Assembly (NCBI GenBank): GCA_012932295.1
Contig: JAAONU010000004.1
Span: 11,222,630-11,286,629, forward strand
Origin: Cyclina sinensis
Lineage: Eukaryota; Mollusca; Bivalvia; Venerida; Veneridae
Direction: 5' to 3'
DNA length: 64,000 nt
The stretch's first letter is position 1. Each line of letters opens with the position of its first letter. A program made the position numbers and the translations under genes. Below the pieces are notes generated by a model that worked only from the letters and a program-made list of their open reading frames with translations, was not told where the DNA came from and made no database searches. Below are positions 37,939 to 49,900 of the stretch, piece after piece.

Positions 37939-40900
37939 ATTAAGACACTTTGCACATTAAGACACTTTGCCCCCCCCCCCCCACACACACACACTACAAT
38001 CAGTAGATGACCCCTATTGAATTTGAGGTCATTAGGTCAAAGGTCAAGGTGACAGTGACGCTTATTGTAAAATCCATGTCACAAAGATAACTTGAGAAGG
38101 ACTAAGCCATGGTTTATGTTACATAGTAGGAACATTGTCCATGGTCATTAGATGACCCCTATTGATTATGAGGTCAAAGGTCAAAATCAAAGTGACATTT
38201 AATGTAAAATCCTTGTCTGATCAATAACTTGAGAAAGAATAAGCTGTGGTTTAAAATACTTGGTAGAGACATTGCCCATGGCAATAGATGATCCTATTGA
38301 TTTTGAGGTCATTAGGTCAAAGGTCTAGGTCTCAGTGACATTTACTAAGTATAAGTATGTATATATATGCCACTGTAACAGGCAGCTGAATTGGGGACAT
38401 CAGTGTCCTTTGTACACATTTCTAGGTTTTTTTACATATATTCTTTAAGACACTTAGCAATACATAAACCTTTCAAAGCTAAAATTACTCTCTTTTTTTC
38501 TGACTGCCTATAGGCACACTAAGGATATATTTTAATGATATTACAATTAAATAACATGATTTAAATATGCAGTCATTTATCTCTCTAAATAATTTCAATA
38601 CATATTCCCATTTTTACCATAGAATTTCATTGAAAACTATTGTCTTCTACAGTCTAGATTGTGTAAAACTGAATCATTATTTTGTCTACCAACATAATAG
38701 TTAGGTTCACAACTATCTTGCCTATATAGATGTAACAAAAATATCGTAAAGATTGCATGCATGTCACTCATAAAAGGCCTAGAGAATTTGACAGATCTAT
38801 ATTATCCATTATTCCGTCAATTAATAATAAAAGATTTACTGCTTCTTTGATGATATCTACTGAAAATGGTCATATCACTTGCTTATATATTTAAAGACTA
38901 AAAGATCCCGTCTAAACTAATATTTTTTTCTACAGCTTTTGAAGTGCTTGATTCTTAATTTACTCCAGACTTGATAATTTGTAAATAATCATAATTGTCA
39001 TCTACATGGTATATTAAGGGCTAAAACTTAAATATACATATTCCAGAAGTAATTCTTCCTTTCAACTTTATTTCAATTTTTAAGGGAACATATACTAATG
39101 GTTCTTAAGAATTCACACATATATGAACATTTTTTTTCTATTAAGATTAAAGAAAGTCATGGCATCTAGGATGACAAGTTATCGCCATAGATTGAAAGAA
39201 GAAGATCCTGAGAAATATCAGTTGTATTTAGACAAGCAAAAAGAAAGATCTAAGATAAGAAGAGACAACCTTAAGAAAGAACTACATTCAAAAAAACCAT
39301 CAGCTTCAGCCTTAGAGAAAAAAAAACATCAGTTGGAACAGCAAAGAGAGAGACAAAAAAAATACATTGAAAGAAAAGCTTGCAAAGTTTCAGAAAATAA
39401 TAATAATGTTCTTAAAATAAAGTTTACACCATCAAAACATATCACAAGAAATAAGGCTAATTCAAAAAAAGAGTATAATAGAGTAATGAAACAAAAATCA
39501 CGAGCACTCATGTCACCACAGAAGAAAACATGGGAAAGGAAGAAGGACAGAGAGAGGAAAGCAAGAAAAGCAGAAGAGAAAAGAAAAGAAATGTCAAAAG
39601 ATAATAACTCTAAATTACCATCTGTTGTAGATGCATTTGACAAAAGTCCATTTAATTGTAAAAAAACAGAGCAGAATGTTACAAGCTGCATGCGCAAAGC
39701 TATGCCTGATGATGCAAACAAATATGCCAAAATTGTCCACAATCTGATTGAAAAGTCATCACCAAAAAAACAAAAGGCACTTCAAAATATACTAAATAAT
39801 GACAAAAAGAGGCCAATGAAAAAAAATGTTACTAAGGACAACCTGAAAAAAGTGAAAAGGAGATCAAGTATTGATCACACTCTGATTAAATCCTTCTATA
39901 AGAGAGAAGATATCTCAAGAGTAGTACCACAAAAAAGGTTTGCCACTAAAGAGGGACCAGGCTATTTGCTCCAAGTGTCCATTAAATCTGCATATGATAA
40001 GTTTTCTTCTGAAAATCCAAATAAAAAAGTAAGCTTCAGTAAGTTTGCCTCACTTAGACCTAAAAATGTGAGAAAGCTGAATTACAGCCATAGAGAGTAT
40101 TGTGTATGTACATACTGTATAAACATAAGATTTAAAATCCTGACACTAAGCAAGGCTGCCCACAAGAAACACAAGAATGAGAAAGATATTTTAGAAATTC
40201 TTCTCTGTGACAAAGGTGACAGTGCCTTATTCTTTAGGCCAGAATGTATAAATGGTACATGTGTAAAGTGCACAAACTATCAGGAGACTCTAGATTCCTT
40301 CTATGAAGGAATTCCAGAAGACAAAGTCTTAACTTGGTGTAGGTGGGAATTGCCTAAAAACGAAACAAGAAGAATGCTTGTCACAAAATCAGGGACAAAA
40401 AATATGTTACTTAAAGAATTTGTAAACCATGACATACTGAAACCCAGTCAAGGAACAACATTTCTACAACATATCAATAATGCTTTGTGGCAAAGCAGGC
40501 AATTTAGCAATTTAAAAACAAATTTGCCAAAAGGGTGGATACTTAGTGTCATGGATTTTGCCAAAAACAGAAGCATTATTTATCAAGATGAAGTCAAAGC
40601 GGCATTTTACACATCATCTGCAATAACAATCCATCCAATTGTAACATACTACAATACAGATGACGGCATTATGCGTGACTCAACTATTATCATTTCCGAA
40701 GACCTGAATCATGACTACCATTCTGTCAAACATTATGCAGATATAGTTACTAAGAAATTAAATAATGTTATTGGAAGAGCCAATATCATAAAGTCAGTTG
40801 TTTTCTCAGATGGCTGTGCTGCCCAATATAAATCAAAGGGCCCGTTTGCTGACTTATCTTTAGAGGATGGGCAGATAAACAGAAACTATTTTGGGTCAGA

Positions 40901-43900
40901 ACATGGCAAGAGTGAATGTGATGCAGAAGTAGGAGTACTAAATAGAGCTCTCGATAGAGCAATTATAGGAAAACAGGTTATCATCAATAATTCAAATGAC
41001 TTGTTTGAATTTTGCAGGGACAATTTAGAAATCAATGACATTTTATCCAAAAGAACATTTCACCTAGTCAGAAATAATGAAATTGAAAGAGACAGACCAG
41101 AAACAGTTATAAAAACACTACCAAAAACAAGAAAAATTCACCAACTTTTGAACATAAAAGGTAAACCGTATCAGGTTCTTACAAGAAATTTGTCATGTTT
41201 TTGTAAATTTTGCAATTTAGAGAAATATGAGGAATGTTTGAACAGTCAATACGTTGACAATTTTGAAAAACGAGAACTCAAACCAGAAATCACAAATATT
41301 GTTGAATTAAAAAAGCCAAAGGAAATATCAGATGCAGTCAGAATTGATGAAACTGATGAAAACATAATAACTGAAATTGGAGAACGAAAAGAAAATATCA
41401 CTGACACAGATTATGATGACAGAAGAGAAGAATACTTTGGAAAAAAATTACAAAGTCTGTCAAATGCTGAAACTTTTGCGGAATTAGAGTCTGCTTTAAG
41501 TCAACATGATACCATCATGCAGGCATATTTAAATGACCTTCCAATTCAAAAGGCATTGACTTTTATGGGTACTGGAATGATCATTGATGGACCCAGTCAA
41601 GATCTGCTGCCAGATGACATTCCATTAAAACCTCCTTATCCCCTGTATCCTGCTAGAATTTTTGGTGATGGTAACTGTCTGCCTAGGTGTGCTAGTGTAG
41701 CTGTATTTGGAAATGAGAATCATTATAAAGAAATGAGATACAGAATTGCAAAGGAACTCACAATAAACAAAGATTTCTTCTTAGAAAATAACAACTTTCT
41801 GGCTGGCAAAAATCCATCAGGAGACCAAAATGTGACAAGAGCATTTGCCTCAGTTTCAGATTGCTACACTAGCGGGAGACTAACAGAAAAAACCATTTCA
41901 TCAATATTTGAAAAAGAAACAAAAAGCATCACTAAACCTGGCAGTTATATGGGCATGTGGCAGTTATCTGCAATTTCTAACATTCTCAACAGGCCAGTAG
42001 TGTCTGTTTGCCCAAGTTATGGAAATTACAATATCAGGCATGACATAAATAGGACATTTTACCCAAAGAATAACTCTGAAAGTGAAGAGAATCCAGTATA
42101 CATAATGTGGACAAATACCAATGGTGCTAATACTCCAGAAAACAGATTCGTCTTGAACCATTTTGTTCTTCTGATGCCTCTAACGGAACCCACAGTAGAG
42201 AACATCACAGATCGAAGTGATAATTTCCTTGACCTGTCAATACCCTTTAATGAAACTGGATCAGACATTTTTGTAAGCATTGTTCTTAAATTGCACAACA
42301 AATCTAATTAATTCATCTCATGCTTTGAGCAGAGATACTTCAACATATCTGTGAAATATGACATACCACACCCTATAAAATAAGAACAAAATTTGGTTCC
42401 CTATCTCTATGTTTTGTGCATTTAAAGAAGTTTCAAAATTATCTCAAGATACTTCAAGACCTTTGCTATAAATTCACTCAAACAAATATCCTTTATACAT
42501 GCTACAAATTGCAATGTAATGAGTTACAAAAAAGCGTATTAAAACTTTTGTAGTATTCATGACTATTATATTGCATGATTTTATGAACAAAGCAGTCATA
42601 TAAATGTGATTTATGCATTAACAAATTATTACATTTTAGGAGGATGATACTTGCAGCAAGATACAAGACATTATCATAGATTTCCTTGATAATCATGGAC
42701 CAGAAAATGACAAAGTATGTATTTTTCTGTAATTGTTGACTTTTATTTTGTCTTTAGGTTCTTTTTAGAAGTTCAACAAATATAAAGTTTTAAACTACAT
42801 TGATTTAAAAACTGTCAAACATGAAAGCATCTGAAAGATCACAGTGAATATAAGAATTATAAAAAAACTAACTGCTTTGCTTATAATTACTATATAGAAA
42901 TCATTTAACAAGAGCCTGAAAAGTTAAATGCTTTACTTAAAACACATGGTTATTTAAAAAGTAAAATTAAAAGACACATATGTATTTAAGTTGTTGTTTT
43001 TTTACACAGATTAATATTATACTTCTTTTTCTAGGAGCTCAAAGACATATCAAGTTCAGTTTCTGTATGTAACTCCTCAAGCTCATCTGAAGCTGATCTA
43101 GAGAAGGTATAAAATTACACTGATGATTTTATAATGCTTTTCTTAAATGGCCTTTCATGAAACATTAATTGTACTTTTCATTCCTTTATGCTTTCATGAA
43201 ATAAACTTCCTTTCAAACTGTTGAAGGTGCCAAATTGAAACAGAAAATGATTCAAGTATGCAGAGAATATATTTTTTTCTATACATTTTGTTCATGTTCA
43301 GTTTGTTTGGCCTTTGAATATTCACAGTCTTGACTGTCTATTCATCTTTGTTAACATTATCAGCACATGTTTCCTCTATATTTTAGTTGCCCAGTGGAGT
43401 TACAAAAGAAGAGAATGATACAGAAAGAAGCCCCCAAACCACCTATGCTGTTGACAATGAAGAGGTGAGAAAATGTGTTACGAGAAGTTTGTTTTAAAAT
43501 CATTGGCACTTGTATTTTTTATTTTTCTGATTGAAAATCATTATAATATAATATAATATTATACCTTTTTCATTTTTAGATTGCTGGAAGTGTTACAGGA
43601 CTAGACCAAGTAACAAAATCAAATAGCCCTACTCAAGATATAAGTAACAGAGAAATTGTGAGTATTTTCATACTATGACTGAACATTTCTTTATCCCTTT
43701 ATTGACATACTTTACTTCTTTGTTTCACACTTTATACTTAGCATCTTTGACATACATTTTCTTGTTGTAGATTCTTGGTTGTGTTGCAAGACAAGATGAT
43801 GAAACCAAAAGTAGCCCCCATATCCCTTATGCTAGTGATGATGAAACCAGAAGTAGTCCCCATATCCCTTATGCTAGTGATGATGAAACGAAGAGAAGCC

Positions 43901-46900
43901 CAAAGGTCCATGATGCCAGTGATACTGAAACCGAAAAAAGCCCCCATATATCTTATGGTAGTACTGACGAATCCAGAAGAAGCCCAAATATAAATGCTGT
44001 TGACAATGAAAAGGTGAGAAAATTTATATCTTTGAAATTTGATTGAACATCATTTACCTTGAATTTTTTTCTATTTCTCCATGCTAAAGTACTAATCAAA
44101 TGTAATATTTGTCACTTTTTTAGATGGCTGAAAGTGTTACAGTCCCAGACCAAATTATAAAAACAAACATCCAAACTCCATTTACATGTACAATTGAAAG
44201 TGAAATGGTGAGTTATACATTGTGTCACTGTTGAATTTCTTACAGAAGTGACTTGCTCAATCTATATCAATATAGCATTTTCAGTATGCAAGTTATGTTG
44301 TTACTTTGAAATTCCCAATGGTATTATTCATTCTCCTATATGCATATGATTATGGATCCTAACTTGCTGTTGTTTAACATCAAAATGCCTTTAACTTGTA
44401 TGGATTAAAATCATGTTCTGAATTTTCTTGATTTTATGCTACTTTATTGCCTTAATAATTAATATCTCTTTGAAAGTTTGCCATTATCCAGCTATTCACA
44501 GAATGTTGATCTTATCAATGTTCAGCTTTGTTTGATATCAAATATTGACTAATCATTGTTAGGTACCCAACGATGTTGTTGTAGAACTTCAAGAAAATAA
44601 AGAAAAGTGTACACCTAACCAAAAAGCAGAAAGAGCAAATGTAAGTACAATAACTTATTCGTTTAAAGTATGACATGAAAAATACTTTATTATTTTTATT
44701 TACTGATTTACCTGTTGTAATATATACTCTGTATTTCAAAATTCCAGTTTGCTGAAGGTAAAGAACAGTCTCCAGTCTGTATCAATAAGTGTTTAGATAT
44801 GAAAGGTGGTCAGATATCACCTGTACAGCCAACAACAGAAAAGCCTTCTAGTCCAGATGTTCCATGTAATAGGTAAAAATTACTGTCTTATAAATTCATC
44901 ATTGTATTTGCATTTTTATATTAGTTCAACAATCATTTAATTGTTAAAAAAATACAGCTGAACTATTAATCTTTATTTATTATAATGTTAGGTCTTGTTA
45001 TTTTTCAAATTATCTGATAAGGAGCCATGGATGTCAATGTGACATCAATCTTTTAATTGAAGCAGGCTCTCAACCAGGTCTTCTTGAAATACAGGAATAT
45101 TTTTACCAAAAAAATAGGTTTTTGGACATTTTTGAGGCAATATATAGGAATTTTTTTAATGGAAAACTATATTCTTTACAGGCACTAACCCTGTCAAATT
45201 CTTACCTGTACACTTCCAGTTTTAAAAGGTCTTAATAATTACAATCTCTACATTACATAAACTGTCCACTTCAACAGCATCACAATCCAAAGAGAAGACT
45301 GCTGCATAGTACATCATCATCATCTGAATGGGCACCTGAAAGGTTTTTTTTTTTATTTTAACAAAAGAGCACATTACAACAACAATTCAATAAATGACAA
45401 TATGCAATGATAAAGCATAATGACTTAAGTTAAATTATGGCAAATTTTATTATTTAATAATTATGTATCAAGTCTGGAATATCTGTTCCTTTAGGCTTGT
45501 ACCACAAAGTGTTACAATTATAAACCAATGTCAATGGCAGCATCAAGATGACTCAATACAGTAAAATAAAGCATGACTTTTATAATCAAAACTGATAACT
45601 GAAACTAATGTAATCTTGTAAGTTCAGTTTGACTTACCTAAAAAGTGTCGACAATCACACTGCTTTTCAAGGTGACCACTCAGATGATGGAGAAGTGCAC
45701 TACAAGATTACCTGACGGGGATGGTGATGCTGTGGAAGACAAACAACTTCTCTTACCTGTAAAATAAAGAAGTTTAAAGCAGTATCAAAATAATATTTAG
45801 ACTCTCATTTTTTTTGCGACAGTTATACTAAAAAATACATGAATATTTTCCAAAATATTGGAAATATAGGAGGTATTTCAAAGTACAGGATTTTGATCCA
45901 AAATATAGGAAAATATAGGAATATAGGAACTGGTTGACAGCCTGTTGAAGTGTCTTTTAGCTGTATAATTTTTTTCACCTTAAGTGAATATGTATCTCAT
46001 AAAGCAAATTAATGTGATGACTTTGTAGGTATAATGTGGGTGACTTCATACTTGCTAATTTTGGTAGCAAAAGTTATCCATGTCTAGTAAGTCCTGTGTT
46101 ATCAATGTTATATGTTTATTATCAAAATTTAGTGATAAGTTCTTTTAGTTACATTTCATACTTATTTATTTGAACAATTTGCCAATATCTTTTATTTTAT
46201 TGAATATATATTTAATTGTGGAAACTGTGTATTTTGCAGTTTTGAGCACATGTAAATTTTCTGTACCAAATATTGGTATATTTGATATCATATGTTAGAC
46301 CACTTAATCTTTCAGTTATCATTTTGTATGATTTTACAAATTTAAATGGGTTTAGCAACTCTGTTTAAGTTTATTTCTTAATACTGATTTCACAGCTCAA
46401 TCTAATATTAGTGCTACATTTAACTGATTAAAAATTGTTAGCATATTTCCCATCCAAAGTTCATATTTGATCACTATAATGGTTTGTTGAATTACATTTG
46501 AAATTTTATTGCTAATTTCATTGTACTACAGGTTGTACAGACTCCTGATGACATGGAAAGCCTTCCAGGTGTTGGTATCTGGGTCCAGTGTCTGAGAAAA
46601 GCTCGAGCTAGCCTTTGGACACTTGAAGAAAAGCCATTCTTTGTAGAATACATTAACATCTGTCATTCACTGGAGATTCCATCTCTTAAAGCAATTGGGA
46701 CAAGACTTTATTACCAGTTAAAACTGTGACCTTGTTTCATGTTGTGACATTTGTTGTCACAAATACTAACGTAAATTATACTGACCTTGGGTGTTCAAGA
46801 GAAATGAAATTCACGTGTGATTGAATATTGTTTTAAATGTGTTCTGTCTTTCCATTGGTAAATAGTTTTATCACATACCATACCATGATTTTGCGTCTCC

Positions 46901-49900
46901 GTAAAAATGATAATGCACAGACCTGCATATATTTTGAAGTGACATTATACGAGCTATATAAACATGTAGTGTAAAGATGGGCTTAATGTTATCATTAAGA
47001 GAAAAGTGTTTCTTTTTTCTGAAAACGGGTCTTATTTTGGTATGTGATAAATAGATTATTTTATTCGTGAAGCTTTATTACTAAATTTATTGAACTCCTT
47101 TAATAAAATAATATTACGCTTGCCAGAGGCTTGCATAGTATAATTTTATTCAACAAATTCAGTATTGAATCTAAACTCATGTAATATCCTCTGATTGCTT
47201 TTTAGAAAGCTACTTAACTATACATAATGAATAAGAAGGGTGATTTTGAATCATTTTTTGTAATGATATTTAGTTTAATTTAATACCAAATGTTCAAAAA
47301 TTTTATGTACACTTACTTAGATTTTTTTTTCATTTATCAGTGGGATAGTCCATTATGATATACTTATGAAAAGAATTAATTTTATATTTTAATAAGTAAA
47401 TAACTGGTCAATTTTTAATCCACACACATTTAAACATGGCTTAGAATAGTTTCTTAAATTTGCTGTTTAGTACCGGGAAATATTTGTAAATTCCAACAAA
47501 TACTGACATTAAATAAAAAGTGGTTTGTATATTTGCGACATTGTTTAAACATTTTTTTTTATCAAAAAGTGACATTAGTTACAATTCTGTCAAAATCTGA
47601 CATAAGTTACCTATGTTCTGTCAAAATCTGACATTAGTTACAATATGTTCCGTCAAATTGTGACATTAGTCACAGCATTTTCTGTCAAAATTGTGATGAT
47701 AGTTACACTGATATAACATATTCTTATGCTTACATTGCTGAATATCAAAGAAAAGATGAAATGCCTACAATGATAATATGGAGAAGATTAAATAAAACAT
47801 GCATAAATCTACCATAGTTATTTATAGACAATCAAACAGTCTGGTTTAATGTGTGCTAACGTCATTATTTTCTGTCAATTTATCTGTCAAATAATGACAT
47901 TAGATACATGATATTTTCAAATTGCAAAAAATTGTTAATAAACACATTAACTGATATTTTTTTAGTAAAGTTTCCTTATTTTCACTTTACCCCATGGTCT
48001 TGTATAATTTTTTTTAATAAAAAATGAAATTTGTAAATTTGACCATATTGGGAATATTCTGTGTCTGATAAATAGAATATGTCTTGAGGGATTTTATTCA
48101 AACTTCATACACTGACAGAGCACATTGGTAGGGAGTGCAGTGTGCAAGTGCAATAACTCTACCTTGCCTATTTTTAGAGTTATTCCCCTTTATCAGAATT
48201 ACTTGATAAATTTTGTCCGGAGCATAACTCCAAAACTACTTGAGGGATTTTATTCAAATTTCATACACTGACAGAGCACATTGGTAGGTAGTGCAGTGTG
48301 CAAGTCCAATAACTCTACCTTGCCTATTTTTTAGAGTTATTCCCCTTTATGAGATTTACTTGTTTACATTTTAAAAATCCCAGCATATACATGTATATCT
48401 AATTCTTGAATTCTTGAACTTATTATCCCCCCGCCAAAGGTGAAGGGGATATTAGAAATGGTCTCTGTCCGTCTGTGTGTCCGTCTGTTCCAGTTTTGTC
48501 CGGAGCATAACTCCAAAAGTACTTGAGTGATTTTCTTCAAACTTCATATACTGAAAGAGCACATTTGGAGGAGGTGCAGTGTGAAAGAATAATAACTCTA
48601 CCTTGCCTACTTTTAGAATTATTCCCCTTTATCAGATTTAATTGAAAAACTTAGTCCGAAGCATAACTCCAAAAGTGCTTGAGCGATTTTCTTCAAACTT
48701 AATACACTGACATAGCACATTGGTAGGAAGTGCAGTTTGCAAGAACAATATTTCTACCTTGCCTATTTTTTGTGGGATTTTCTTCAAACATTATTACACT
48801 GAGTGTTTGAAAGTACAACCTTCAGGTAGCTTCTTCCCAGCGGGGGGATTAACCATGTGTAACATGGCTCTTGTTAACAATTGTTTCACCAGATAAATGA
48901 CTATTAATGTGTAGGCCAGGATACTTCACTAAGCTTTCACCTTTAATACTATGACCATTACATCTAACTGTATAATTTTCTTGTGTAAGCAATTTTCTTT
49001 TTGGTCCAAATAACATACATTCAGTCTGACAACTTGTTATCAACAAGTCAATCGGAACAACTTCCTAATGCTGCACCAAGTTTAGCAGAAATAAAATCTG
49101 GATCTTTATGTGAAAATAAGATAGTGCTATCATCTGCATACAATATTAATTTACAATCATTATCAGTACTTAAAATCATATCATTTACATAACAAAGAAA
49201 AAGCAACGGGGCCCAGAATACCACCGCAGGTTACACTGTTAACCTTGGAGTATGTTTTACCTATATTGACAATTTGTGTACATTGAGAAAGGTATGATCT
49301 AAACCATGGTAGAGACTTTACACCCATAAGTTCCAATTTTCCACCTAGAATATAAAATAAAATATTAAAATAAAATTCTGTTATAAATATTTGTTGGATC
49401 AGTCTTTTGAAAAGACAGTTACTGATTTTTTACATACAATTTAAAGGTCAGAAATCTATAACGTGATACGGAAATTAATCAGGTATCCAAAAGAGCATAT
49501 CACAAATCACATAAGGATGAACTGAAGCTTAAATCAGAGCTTGAAATTGTATTTTTTAGTCATTCAAGAGTCCTACTGTATACCTAGCTTTTTCTTCTTT
49601 AAATAAAAACAAGGAATGAAACACACACCTGCCCTGCCCACTACAAATTTAGGCCACATCTCATGCTGCATATCCATATCGGTAGACTCTGCGAAATCAG
49701 TTTTATTGGTGGCCTGTCTGTGTCGACATAGGTTATGCTCTGCTGTAAAAACTTTTTTCAATGATACACACTTAGATAAAAATAACAGGTACAGTCAAAC
49801 TTGCGAACAAAGACTGCTCCAGGGAATGAACAAAAGTGGTCTTTGTTCACAGGTGGTCTTTGTTCGGGGACCAGTAATAGATAATTTATTTTCTTATTTC

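Larger units (their letters stand above)
35009..48082 (+). mobile_element. 13-kb DNA transposon with DDE-like/OTU gene and inverted subterminal arrays
   Basis: Its ends are ACATATTCCATTTA at 35009 and, on the opposite strand, ACATATTCTATTTA from 48082 inward (13 of 14 identical). It is bordered by CTTGAG on both sides. Inside each end, inverted with respect to each other, are arrays of a roughly 31-bp motif (35941-36350 and 47562-47708). It carries one long multi-exon gene (39159-46729), a promoter-like segment near 35643, and nested younger repeats (37905-38350 and 45063-45944). Length is 13,074 bp. The superfamily is not one I can name: 6-bp duplications fit Polintons by size, but no polymerase, integrase or capsid gene is present. 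Confidence 0.85.

Noticed and set aside
39329..39742. 137-codon minus-strand open frame
   Set aside because: Antisense of the Lys-rich N-terminus of the transposon gene, where AAA/AAG codons read as Phe/Leu/Ser.
43775..43993. 72-codon plus-strand open frame
   Set aside because: Alternative frame of exon 6 of the OTU gene; the exon's own frame fits both splice sites and the surrounding phases.
35009..48082. Polinton/Maverick (13 kb, 6-bp duplication)
   Set aside because: No DNA polymerase B, integrase, protease or capsid genes, and terminal repeats are very short.
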